Below are positions 1 to 9,362 of a stretch of 57,067 bases of DNA, one piece after another. Below the pieces are notes generated by a model, which saw only the letters and a program-made list of their open reading frames with translations, made no database searches and was not told the DNA's origin. Position 1 is the stretch's first letter. Each line of letters begins with the position of its first letter. The DNA is taken from NCBI GenBank assembly GCA_024232355.1, contig JAAEPW010001390.1, forward strand, positions 1-57,067. The letters are read 5' to 3'. The translations under genes and the position numbers were made by a program. Source of the stretch: Chloroflexota bacterium. GTDB taxonomy: Bacteria; Chloroflexota; Anaerolineae; B4-G1.

Positions 1-143
1 GCAACGTGCGATGGAAACCACCTGTCAGCGATTCAACGCTGCACACCTTCGCTGGCGGGATGGCCGATTGCTTCGCATCACTGTGCAATCGCAAAACTAG
101 TTCTAGTTATGTAATTATTAAGGTGCTGTTCAAACCTAATGTT

Positions 144-2861
144 ATGATTCAAGAGCAACACAGACAGCATCTCTTGGAACAATTGAACCGCAGCCAACTA
201 TCCCTCTTCATCGGCGCCGACCTCCCCCGCGAGATCACCACCCTCCCCTCCCGCGCTGACCTGGTCCGCGACCTGGCCCGCCGCCACGACCTGTCAGAAT
301 CCCACTCCCTGGCCGAGGTGGCCCAACGGGTAGCCAAGGGCGGCAACCGCTGGGAGTTCACCGCCTTTATCCGCGATACCCTCGACACCTCCGGCAAACC
401 TCCCCAACCCTTTCACCGTCGCACCGTTGAACTGGTCCAAACATATCAGATCAAAACCCTCATCACCACCGCCTACGACAACCTGATGGAACTGGCCTTT
501 CAGGAAGCCAACGTCCCTATCAACCGCGTCGTGCGCGGCAGCGACGTCAGCTTTATCACCCCCGACCGCCCCACCCTGATCAAACTCTACGGCGACGCCC
601 AACAGCCCGACACCCTCGTCGTCACCGAGGACGACCACTATGGCCTGTCGCGGGACCGGGACAAGGAGGATGTGCTGGACGAAGTGCGCAACGTGCTGCG
701 CAAGCAGACGGTCCTGTTCCTAGGCTACAACCTCTCCGACCCCGATTTCAATCTGCTGTGGCACGAGGTGCTGGACCGGGCCGGACGCTTTGCCCGCACC
801 GCCTACGCCGTTTGGCCCGACCTGCCGGAACCGGATGCTCAAGTGTGGCGCGACCGTGGTGTTCACCATCCTGGACACCGATCCTCTGGGAATTCTGGGC
901 GAGAGTATCCCACAACCCATACCACCCGCTCGCCCGGAAGCAACCATTACGGTCCCCGGAAAAGTACCAGGACTGCCCCAAGATACGGTTAGGGTGCAGT
1001 CGTGGACCTTTGAGGCTGGCGATGCCGTCGCTGGCGTGGCTGTTTCGGCAGATGGAGATCGCATTTTGGCTGGTACGTTGGGCAAGCGCGCCATTTGTCT
1101 GGATCGGAATGGACAAGAGGTTTGATCGAGCGATGTAGGCAACCAAGCGTGGCGCGTAGCCCTCTCATCCGATGGGCGTATGGCCGTCGTCGGCACCGGC
1201 AGCACCCGTCCGTGGGTAGAAAAGGACGGGGACTGTACGCGTTTGACGGGGACGGTCAGCTTTTATGGTCCCACGACCTGGGCGCCTCGGTCTGGGGCTT
1301 GGCGCTGGCTGCCGACGGGCGCACAGTTGCCGTGGGAACGGATGGCCGCGAAACACTGATATTTGACGATCGAGGGCACCTTCTCTGGCAACGAGAAACC
1401 TCTGGAATTGGGTGGTGGGCCTGGGTATGGACTGCGTCTTTGTCAGTGGATGGTCAGACGATAGCTATCGGGGCAGCCGACAAAACAGTGACTGTCCTGG
1501 ACCGCGGCGGCAACATGCCGGGCCAGCATCGCGCCGATGCCGATGTCTTTGTCACGACCGTCTCTGCCGACGGACAGACCATCGCTGCCGGGTCTAGCGA
1601 TCAACGAGTCTATCTCTTGGATCGACAAGGGAATCTTTTGTGGAGTGAAAAGCTGGAGGACAAGGTATGGGCAGTGGCCTTGCCAGCCGATGGACAGCGC
1701 CTGATCGTGGGCGCTGGTGAAAAAGAGGGTCACGTTCGTACCTTTGACCGAGAAGGACAACCTCTGTGGAAACGCTACGTCGAGGGGGGTATCAGCAGTG
1801 TGGATATCTCGACTGGCGGCGACATCATCGAGGTCGCTACGCGGGCAGGGCAAATCTGTCTATTTGATGGTGGCGGCGAGCCCATACACCAGCACATGGC
1901 ACAGAAAAACGTGCGTAATGTGGCTGTCTCTGCCAGTGGCCAAGTTACTGCCGCGGTTTCGGAGGATGGTCAGGTGTATGGTTTTCTGCTCCGCCACGAG
2001 CCTTCCATGTCTGCATACATGTCGCCGGCCAAAGGCAACGGTGAAACGCCCGACGCTGAGCCACCCTTGGGCATAGGTAATCGCTGGGCCGTACTCGCCG
2101 GCGTGGACGAATACCAAGACGACGCCAACTATGGGCAGTTGCAGACTTGCGTCAAGGATGCGGCGGCCATCCGCGAGCAACTCGCCGCCAGTGGCTTTGA
2201 TCCATCCCGCGTTCGCCTGCTGATCAGCAACGCCGGTCAGCCACCCACCAAGGCCAACATCCTGGTCGTCCTCAAAGCCGTCGCCGACGCCATCGAACCC
2301 GACGACCTGCTGCTCTTTTACTACAACGGTCATAGCGACAAGCACGGGGACGAGTCCTACCTAGTCGCAAGGGACGGACGGCGGCTGGTGCTGGCGGACA
2401 CCGCCGTGCCCCTCTCGCGGGTGCGCGAGATCGTACAAGAGGCCCCCGCCCGCGCCAAGGTCATCGTGCTCGACGCCTGCCATTCCGGGGCCGACATCGG
2501 CGGCAAGGGACCGAAAAAGATGTCGGCCGAGTTCATCCGCCGCGTCTTTGAGGAGGCCGAAGGGCTGGCGGTGCTGGCATCGTGCAAAAAGGGACAACTG
2601 AGCTACGAGTGGCGCGATCCGGGGCCTGGGCAAGGACGCAGCGTCTTTACCCACTTTTTCCTGGAGGCCCTCACCGGCGAGGCTGACCGGGACGACAAGG
2701 GATTCGTCACTGTGCAGGACACCAGCCGATACGTGAGCAACGGTGTCAAGCTGTGGGCCAGCCAGCGCAACCTCAGCCAGACGCCCACATTGCAATACAC
2801 CGTGGCGGGTGATATTATTCTTGTTAGCGTCCAAGGAGGGCAAGAGACAAATGACGATTGA
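144..2861 (+). pseudogene. SIR2-like / beta-propeller / caspase-like (C14) protein, disrupted by frameshifts and a stop
   Basis: Three adjoining reading frames make one protein. The first (ATG 144) is a SIR2-like domain with FIGADLPREITTLPSR, TTAYDNLMELAF and the C-terminal VLFLGYNLSDPDF signature. Near 858-866 the homologous reading shifts to the next frame, which begins a beta-propeller. An in-frame TGA lies at 1123-1125, although clear propeller sequence (AWRVALSSDGRMAVVGTG) continues past it. The reading shifts again near 1225-1232. About eight propeller motifs follow, with repeated VSADGQTIAAG and LDRxGxLLW patterns. The C-terminal third is a caspase-like peptidase with the His at 2331-2333 (YYNGHSD) and the Cys at 2478-2480 (LDACHSG), so the dyad is intact. 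SIR2 domains in bacterial immunity usually consume NAD; fusion to a caspase would give two candidate effectors. Three separate lesions suggest a pseudogene, but sequencing error is possible. The caspase part ends with a normal stop that overlaps the next gene. Confidence 0.75.
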
Positions 2862-3252
2862 CGATTACGCACAGGCGCAGGAACTGGTGCACAAGATGAA
2901 AGCCCAGTTACCCATCCCCGCCCGGGCGACCAAGGAATTTGTGCGCGTAATGAATCCGCACAGACCACGATTCAAGCGCGACCAGGAGCTGTCTATCAAG
3001 AGCTTGTTTTATGCCGGTGACGAGGGTGGGATCACGTGTGATGTGACGCCGTCAGAGTCGCAGACGGCCATCGTCTGCTCGCTCACGCAGATCAGGATCA
3101 CCCCCGACCATCCCCTGGCCGAGGAAATTCGGGCCTATCAAAAGGCACGGAAAGAAGGGATCGCCCGGGAGGGCCGCGTATCAGGCTCGGTCTTTAGCCC
3201 ACCGAGCACAAACGCCAGGCCGCGCAAGAGGAAACGTCGCAGACGGCGGTGA
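2851..3252 (+). CDS. small basic protein of unknown function next to the caspase gene
   Basis: This 133-residue protein begins 11 nt before the caspase reading frame ends. A strong ribosome site (AGGAGGG at 2834-2840) lies upstream, which decides the ATG at 2851 over earlier in-frame starts. The start-stop overlap suggests translational coupling with the caspase. The body (MTIDDYAQAQELVHK onward) shows no motif I recognise; it contains a short beta-rich stretch (GGITCDVTPSESQTAIVCSL). The C-terminus is an arginine/lysine tail (RPRKRKRRRRR), suggesting binding to nucleic acid or another polyanion, or a processing signal. It could be an accessory or substrate of the caspase, but only position supports that. 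Confidence 0.7.
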   Translation: MTIDDYAQAQELVHKMKAQLPIPARATKEFVRVMNPHRPRFKRDQELSIKSLFYAGDEGGITCDVTPSESQTAIVCSLTQIRITPDHPLAEEIRAYQKARKEGIAREGRVSGSVFSPPSTNARPRKRKRRRRR

Positions 3253-3273
3253 GGTGATACAAAGGACACAAAA

Positions 3274-3936
3274 ATGGATAAAACACGATTGTTTCAATTT
3301 CTATCCACACAGGACTCGTCCGCTCTACTCGGTCTACTGAACATAGCCTATGACCAAATGTCTATCGATCAACTCCACGCCGTGTTTGACCAAACCGTCC
3401 AGGCGCTGCCATCCGTACCGGTGGATGGCGAGGTATTGTTAGGCAGGGTCAAAGCATTTAAACGCCGGTCGCTAGCCGGATACTATTACGAGCCGTTCGA
3501 AATCAACTCTAAAAACTGGACAGACGTGCCAGAAGAGACCGACGAATGGTTCGAAGAGTTGGGCGATTTGCTCAAGGCCAGTTGCCAGCTCACATCGCAG
3601 GGCGATCACCTACACGCTGTGGCCTGTTTCGGCATACTGTACCAGTTGGTCGATAAGATAGAGGACGGCGAAGATATCGTGTTTGGCGACGAGATCGGCA
3701 GTTGGATGATCCCCGGAGATGAAAAAGACTATATTGCCACCTACATGACCTCCCTGGCTGCGACGGCGACGACCGAGGAATTCACGACGGCCGCCCTCGT
3801 GTTGATCCGACGGGACAGTTGGCAATCGTTTGTCACCCAGGCTTATGCCTCCGCCATCCGTGCCGCCGACGATGCACAGCGGGCGCACCTGGACGCCGAG
3901 ATCCAGCGGCAGAATATTCGAACGAGCCGCAAATAA
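3274..3936 (+). CDS. hypothetical protein, mostly helical
   Basis: This 220-residue protein begins 21 nt after the basic protein stops, with an AAAGGA ribosome site, so it is probably the third cistron of the caspase operon. I do not recognise a family. The sequence is acidic and looks mainly alpha-helical, with a conserved-looking core around residues 95-135 (DEWFEELGDLLKASCQLT, then HAVACFGILYQLVDKIEDG). No signal peptide or membrane segment is visible. The core resembles helical-repeat proteins in which a hydrolase substrate or scaffold is recognised, but this is weak. Context suggests a partner of the caspase-like protein. Confidence 0.7.
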   Translation: MDKTRLFQFLSTQDSSALLGLLNIAYDQMSIDQLHAVFDQTVQALPSVPVDGEVLLGRVKAFKRRSLAGYYYEPFEINSKNWTDVPEETDEWFEELGDLLKASCQLTSQGDHLHAVACFGILYQLVDKIEDGEDIVFGDEIGSWMIPGDEKDYIATYMTSLAATATTEEFTTAALVLIRRDSWQSFVTQAYASAIRAADDAQRAHLDAEIQRQNIRTSRK

Positions 3937-4070
3937 ACATTATTGAGACGAGTCTAATGGTGGATATAACAACGAGATTAGGCCGCTTATACAATCAGAG
4001 GTAGTCTTCACATTGTTGCTGCCACATCGGGGCGAATTGCGATAGATGTCGGACAAAAGGAATCAAGTGT

Positions 4071-4886
4071 ATGGGCAAGAAGAAACGTAAAAAATCGAGG
4101 CGCGGCGGTCGCTGGTCTGCCAGCCCACAGCAAGTGGGCATATGGTTAGCCCAAGTGGAACAGCAACTCCAGGAGGAAAAATACAAAGGTGCTGCTCAAA
4201 CTGCCCGGCGCGTTATGCGCCACGTACCCCAGGGGTCAAAACCCTACGGTGAGGCCCAATACTATTTGGGTGCCGCGCTCCTGATGTTGCAGGAATATGA
4301 GGATGCTTACCAGGTGCTCTCCGATACCCTGGAAACATCCCCGGAAGATCCCACCGTCTGGTATAACCGGGGCATCGTTTGCCGCTTTGTCGGCCGTATC
4401 GGCCAATCGGTGCGCGACCTAGAGCAAGCGCTGGAATTGGAAACCACCCCCAATCTCCAAAATAGGTACAAAGACGCGTTGGCGTTCAGCCGCAAGCTCT
4501 GCCGTGAAGAACTCGCCATACGCGGGCCGGATTTCACGTTGGAACAACTCATCAAACAACAAGAGATATACCAGGACGCCGTTCAACTGATGGCCTCGAG
4601 CAAGTGGACCGAGGCAGAGGCGATTTACCGGCAGGTGATCAAGCTGGGAGATGGCCTGCCGCAGCCCTGGGGCAACCTGGGCACATGTCTCATCATGCAA
4701 GAGCGTTACGACGAGGCCGAATCCGCACTAAACCGTGCGCTAGAGATCGATCCGGACTATGAAATCGCACGCCAAAACCTGCTCAAACTGCCCTTTACGC
4801 GTCAATCCGGACCAGCCGGATTCGAGATCAACAGGCCGTTCGAGGGAGAAAGGATCAAGCAAAGCCTGACCATCATTGAAGAGTGA
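4071..4886 (+). CDS. TPR-repeat protein with basic N-terminus
   Basis: This 271-residue protein starts with a very basic stretch (GKKKRKKSRRGGR) and then carries tetratricopeptide-like helices. Two repeat blocks are visible: residues about 35-125 (AQYYLGAALLMLQEYEDAYQ, then VWYNRGIVCRFVGR) and about 170-240 (MASSKWTEAEAIYRQVI, then WGNLGTCLIMQERYDEAESA followed by LNRALEIDPDYE). TPRs bind partner proteins; no enzyme domain is present. The start follows AAAAGGAA with a spacing of about nine bases. It lies 134 nt after the preceding gene and faces the exonuclease gene across a 113-nt convergent gap. A role as adaptor for the upstream SIR2/caspase group is possible but unproven. Confidence 0.8.
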   Translation: MGKKKRKKSRRGGRWSASPQQVGIWLAQVEQQLQEEKYKGAAQTARRVMRHVPQGSKPYGEAQYYLGAALLMLQEYEDAYQVLSDTLETSPEDPTVWYNRGIVCRFVGRIGQSVRDLEQALELETTPNLQNRYKDALAFSRKLCREELAIRGPDFTLEQLIKQQEIYQDAVQLMASSKWTEAEAIYRQVIKLGDGLPQPWGNLGTCLIMQERYDEAESALNRALEIDPDYEIARQNLLKLPFTRQSGPAGFEINRPFEGERIKQSLTIIEE

Positions 4887-4999
4887 CCGGATGATGGGGA
4901 TACTCCTTCGCTCAGTGACCTGCCAGGTCTCTGCCAGAACTTTTTGTGCGCCAGACTCAGCCTGATTAGGAGCGAGTTCTCTTTCACAAGTGAGGGTTC

Positions 5000-5857
5000 T
5001 CATTCTTCCAACGCCATCTCTACGACACGATCCAGGCGAAAGGTGCGTATTTCGTCGCGATGGTAGCAATGGGCGATCAGATACAGAGCGCCTCCCCGCG
5101 CACGCACACGCATAGGGCGCACCAGACGATCTGTTTCCCGACCCTTGGCATCCATGTAACGCATCCGCACCCGTCCGCCGTTTTCCAATGCCTCGGTGAT
5201 AGCCGGCGGCAGGGACAAGGTGCGAGCGTGCGGATAAGGAACCGGGCCGCCCTGAAACTCGATCAGCTGCCCCAACGTGGTGATTCCCTGACGACGCTCC
5301 AGGTCCTTAATGATCCGTTCCAAGACGCCACTTGTGGCCTGTACGTCACTCAGCGCCCGGTGAGTCGGGCGGACTGTTACACCCAAAGCCGCGACGACGG
5401 CAGACAGGCCGTTCCGGGGCAGGCTGTAAGTGCGGCGCGTCAGGGCCAGAGTGTCTACCACCGGGTTGTCGGGCACGGGCAGGCGCGCATTCCCGAGTTC
5501 TGCGGCCAGGAAACCCAGGTCAAAAGGCGCATTATGGGCCACCAACACGGCACCCTCGATCACCTGCAGCAAAGGACCGGCAATTTGGTCAAAGACAGGT
5601 GCGCCATGCAGCATGTCTGCCGTAATACGATTGACACGAAAGGCCCCTGGCGAGACCGGTCGCCGTGGGTCCACCAATGATTCAAAGCGATCCAGTTCTG
5701 TGCCGTTACGAACACGCAGACATCCCACTTCGCAGATGCGATGGCCGTAGGCCGGGCTTAGACCGGTGGTCTCGGTATCAAAGACAGCAAAGATGGTTTC
5801 GGTTAGCGGTTGATGAGGGTTGAAATGGGCGGGCGGGTTAACGTGCAGTTTATTCAT
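5000..5857 (-). CDS. DnaQ-like 3'-5' exonuclease fused to a WYL domain
   Basis: The first 185 residues are a DEDDh exonuclease: D27 and E29 in VFDTETTG, D113 in HNAPFD, and H166/D171 in HRALSDVQA. Such domains degrade DNA or RNA from the 3' end using two metal ions. Residues about 215-285 are a WYL domain (RMRYMDAKGRE, then LYLIAHCYHRDEIRTFRLDRV). This fold senses ligands or nucleic acid and often regulates defence genes or enzymes. DnaQ-WYL fusion is uncommon, and no helix-turn-helix is present, so the WYL part probably controls the nuclease. The start codon overlaps the stop of the trypsin/NB-ARC gene as ATGA, indicating translational coupling. It is the last gene of a three-gene minus-strand operon. 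Confidence 0.88.
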   Translation of the reverse strand: MNKLHVNPPAHFNPHQPLTETIFAVFDTETTGLSPAYGHRICEVGCLRVRNGTELDRFESLVDPRRPVSPGAFRVNRITADMLHGAPVFDQIAGPLLQVIEGAVLVAHNAPFDLGFLAAELGNARLPVPDNPVVDTLALTRRTYSLPRNGLSAVVAALGVTVRPTHRALSDVQATSGVLERIIKDLERRQGITTLGQLIEFQGGPVPYPHARTLSLPPAITEALENGGRVRMRYMDAKGRETDRLVRPMRVRARGGALYLIAHCYHRDEIRTFRLDRVVEMALEE

Positions 5858-8800
5858 TCTAATGGAACTTGCTGTGCAGTTTCTAGTGCAGATTCCAGCA
5901 GTTCAAAGACTGGCTCCAGTCCCTCGATGCCTGCGGCGCGGATCAGTTCCAGGTCGCGGATGGCGTCTTGGACTATGCGGGGGGCAGAGGTGATTTCCAG
6001 GGCATGGCGATACTCAGTTAGCACTGAATCTAGGAGATCAGCGCGCTGGCTTGTATCATCCCAGTGCAGATCACAGAGGATTTGGCCAAGCAGGGCAGCC
6101 GCTAGTACATAGTGTGGCCTGTATAAACCTGGTGTTTTGTCTAGCACAACCTGGCAGCGGACAATGGCATCTGTGAAGACCTCCGCAGCATCTAGATTCT
6201 GTTGGCACAATAGCACGATTCCTAACACCAGTGATGCTTGGTAACTAGTTGCCCGTATATCCAAATCACGAGCTTTTGTGCAATATTGCTGAACTTGGGC
6301 GAATTCACCAACAGCAAATAGAGCCCTACCTAACCCCAGTAGGTGATGGCTTTCCCCCAAATGATCACCAACCTCAAGCGCGATAACAAGAGCTTTTTTA
6401 TAGAAGCTGATAGCTTGTTCGATTTGTCCCAGGGCACAATAGGCATTGCCCAAGTTGCTGAGATGTCGTTCTTCTCTCAAACGATGACCGATCTCGCAAG
6501 CAATGGCCAAAGCCTGTTCATTCAGTTGGATAACCCGTTTTAACTGTCCAAGGGCATAATATGCGTCGCCCAAACGACCAAGTCGAACACTTTCTCCCCA
6601 GCGATCACCAATCTCACGAAAAATGGCCAAGGCCTCTTCTTGAAACTGAATGGCCCGTTTGATCTGTCCTAGATCGCTATATGTATCCCCTAGACGACTA
6701 AGCTGAATCCCTTCTTCCCGACGATTACCGACTTCACGGGCAATAGTCAAAGCCTCTTTATATAGACTGATAGCTTGCTCAACTTTCCCCAAAAGACGGT
6801 AGGACCTGCCCAGATAACTGACCCTGGCACCTTCCTTCTGGCGATCTCCAATTTCACGAGCAATAGTCAGAGCCTTTTCAGAAAGCTCGGCAGCCTGCTT
6901 GGCATCGCCCGCAATGTAGTAAACATAGCTCAGACGACTGAGATGGGTGCCTTCCTGTTGTTTATCACCAATTGCGCGAGCAACTTCCAGGGCTTTTTCA
7001 TAGAACTCGATGGCTCGTTCAATCTGCCCCAGGTCGCGATAAGCAAAACCCAAGTTGCCAAGATGCCGGCTTATTTCTGCTTGATTGTCTATCTTGCGGA
7101 CGATGGTCAAGGCCGTTTCATAAAGATTGATAGCATACTCGATCTGTCCTAGGTTGCAGTAGACTTTGCCCAATCTACCCAAGTTGGTCGCCCGTGAACT
7201 AGGATCTGTCAAGTAATCCGTAAGTTTCTCACGCATCTCAATCAGTCGAGAGTAACGGCCCCACATGTACAAGTAATCACCTTCAATTAACTCTAACACC
7301 CGATATGCGGCATCGTAATCCTCGCCACGAACACGGTGCTCGAACTCGGCTAGTTGTGGCTCCAAATCATCTATCGTTTTCCACTCACTTTCAGGTTTGC
7401 GGATGCTGGCATAGAAATCGGCAACTCGCAGTTCCAGGTTACGCCGATTGTACAAGTCCGACTCTTTGTCAGCCACATCAGGGATTTGTCGGTAAGCATA
7501 TTCACGGTCGAGGGGATGAAGGCTGTATCTACCCGTAGCACGGTTAACACTCACAAAGTATCCCCTGACCAGACGGTACAGTATGGCTTGAACGTCCAGT
7601 CCAGGCCACCAAGGATGCAGTAGGTAGGCAACGGACGTCTCTTCCACAGGCCGGTCAAAGACGGCCAACGCCTCAATCACTCGTTGCTCAGCCTCTCCCA
7701 AGCGGCTGTAGCCGGCGGCGACCAGTTGCTCAACCACCTGCTCCCCGAAAAGCTTCTCGTCAGCCAGCAAGCGAGGCAAACTGGCGGTTGGATTTTCGTA
7801 CAGGATACCAGCCAGGATTTCCAAAGCACGGGGGATGCCTCGTGTGAGTTGAGCAGCACGCCGCAGGTCATCCTCCGGCGCATCCCCCAAGCCCAGGGTT
7901 CCTTCTGGATCCAGATCACGCAACAATGCAACAGCTTCGTCCTCGGGCAAACCTTCGCGCAACGAAATGCTACGCGCACCGTGCAACGCGGCAGCAGTGG
8001 TTTTTACATGCTCTCGCGAGGTGACGATCAGCCGCACACCGCTGGGCTGAGTCAGGCAGCGTTCAACGAAAAGGCGCAGCCCTTCCTCGGCAATGTTTCC
8101 GTCTTTGGTCAGGTTATCTTCCAGGTTGTCCAGCAGAATGAGATACAGACCCTCTTGCATGACCTTTAGGAGGTATTCGACTTTGGCAGTCAGCGGCATA
8201 CTCCCATCAGCCCAACGGACGTTCAGCGTGCTGGCAACCGGTTCGCCCAGCATCTGTCCTACATCGACGTAGATGCGCTCCAGGCCAAGACCAGTGCTGC
8301 GCGCACTGAGGTACAGGATACCGTCTATGATAAGCGCTTTCTTTTCACCGGTGATCGGCAACGCACCTTGTTCCAGATCGCCTAGGACGTGACTGACGAG
8401 GGCCGTTTTGCCCATCCCACCCCGGCCCACCACGCTGACCAGACGCACGCTGCTGTCAGTGAGATGGTCGCAGAGGGTTTGCGCCTCACGTACCCGGTCT
8501 TTGAAGGTGTGGGTCATGTCCAACGGGCGCAGATTGACCACACGCTGGCACTCGCGCATCTCACGGCGAGCCTCATCGGCTTGATCGCGCCGGGCCCGCA
8601 GTTGGTCCATATCGGCGTCCAACTGTGCTTGTGCCCACTCAGCGTAGGCGTGTGCCAGATTAGGCAAGGTTTCCGTCAGAATGTCGGCAGGGATGAGAAA
8701 AGCCGCCTTGGTCTTTTCGTCGGTATCGGCGGCAACGACCATACCGACCACGCCACCGAGGACGTCGTCCCAGACCGGGCCACCGCTAAAGCCAGGGGCG

Positions 8801-9279
8801 ATGAGATAGCCGGTCTCTTTGGTGTCCTCGACTTGCAACCAACCACCGGCCTGCCGGCCCCGCAGGACGCCAGAGGCCCACACGCCTTGCTCGTAACCGG
8901 CGGGGAAACCTAGAGCGCGGAAGGAATGGTCCCATAGGTCATCGGCAGTGACCAGGAGGGCAGGCTTGCTCTCGTCGGGGGGATCGCTGGTCAGTTCCAA
9001 CACGGCGACATCTATGGTGGGATGCCAATGGCTGACACGGGCGATCAGGATTGACTCGGGAGCCAGCAGGGGAAAGTCGAGATGCAGGTCAACCTGGGGT
9101 GGATTGGGCATGTCGGGGGCTAGTCCGAGCGCGCTGGAAACGACATGGGCACATGTCAGGACATGTCGGCCGGTCATCAAAAAGCCCGCGCCGACGACGT
9201 TGCCGGGGAGAACTGGCTCCTCCGGTTGAGCGGCGCGGATACGAACGATAGCGGATTCAAGGGATGTGGTCATGGGCAA
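5854..9279 (-). CDS. trypsin-like protease / NB-ARC ATPase / TPR sensor protein
   Basis: This 1141-residue protein has three parts. Residues 1-210 are a chymotrypsin-fold serine protease with H45 (TCAHVV), D90 (PTIDVAVLEL) and S165 (APGFSGGPV), so the triad is complete. Residues about 255-560 are a STAND/NB-ARC ATPase: Walker A GRGGMGKT at 285-292, Walker B LYLILLDNLED at 379-389, then LIVTSRE and a GIPRALEILAG motif. From about 690 to 1060 there are some ten TPR units (LGNLGFAYRDLGQIERAIEF type). No signal peptide is present, so it acts in the cytosol. The domain order effector-switch-sensor matches NLR-like antiviral STANDs, in which sensor binding drives oligomerisation and activates the protease. 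It is 83 nt downstream of the PD-(D/E)XK gene and overlaps the exonuclease start. Confidence 0.92.
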   Translation of the reverse strand: MPMTTSLESAIVRIRAAQPEEPVLPGNVVGAGFLMTGRHVLTCAHVVSSALGLAPDMPNPPQVDLHLDFPLLAPESILIARVSHWHPTIDVAVLELTSDPPDESKPALLVTADDLWDHSFRALGFPAGYEQGVWASGVLRGRQAGGWLQVEDTKETGYLIAPGFSGGPVWDDVLGGVVGMVVAADTDEKTKAAFLIPADILTETLPNLAHAYAEWAQAQLDADMDQLRARRDQADEARREMRECQRVVNLRPLDMTHTFKDRVREAQTLCDHLTDSSVRLVSVVGRGGMGKTALVSHVLGDLEQGALPITGEKKALIIDGILYLSARSTGLGLERIYVDVGQMLGEPVASTLNVRWADGSMPLTAKVEYLLKVMQEGLYLILLDNLEDNLTKDGNIAEEGLRLFVERCLTQPSGVRLIVTSREHVKTTAAALHGARSISLREGLPEDEAVALLRDLDPEGTLGLGDAPEDDLRRAAQLTRGIPRALEILAGILYENPTASLPRLLADEKLFGEQVVEQLVAAGYSRLGEAEQRVIEALAVFDRPVEETSVAYLLHPWWPGLDVQAILYRLVRGYFVSVNRATGRYSLHPLDREYAYRQIPDVADKESDLYNRRNLELRVADFYASIRKPESEWKTIDDLEPQLAEFEHRVRGEDYDAAYRVLELIEGDYLYMWGRYSRLIEMREKLTDYLTDPSSRATNLGRLGKVYCNLGQIEYAINLYETALTIVRKIDNQAEISRHLGNLGFAYRDLGQIERAIEFYEKALEVARAIGDKQQEGTHLSRLSYVYYIAGDAKQAAELSEKALTIAREIGDRQKEGARVSYLGRSYRLLGKVEQAISLYKEALTIAREVGNRREEGIQLSRLGDTYSDLGQIKRAIQFQEEALAIFREIGDRWGESVRLGRLGDAYYALGQLKRVIQLNEQALAIACEIGHRLREERHLSNLGNAYCALGQIEQAISFYKKALVIALEVGDHLGESHHLLGLGRALFAVGEFAQVQQYCTKARDLDIRATSYQASLVLGIVLLCQQNLDAAEVFTDAIVRCQVVLDKTPGLYRPHYVLAAALLGQILCDLHWDDTSQRADLLDSVLTEYRHALEITSAPRIVQDAIRDLELIRAAGIEGLEPVFELLESALETAQQVPLE

Positions 9280-9362
9280 TCATCTTGTCATCACTACAAA
9301 ACCCACGCTGTCGCGCCCGTGGGGAGCAACTTGTACAAGCACCGGAACTCAAAAGACGATGG

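Noticed and set aside
4917..4930. Palindrome GACCTGCCAGGTC between convergent genes
   Set aside because: The stem is short and no T tract follows on either strand, so I do not call a terminator.
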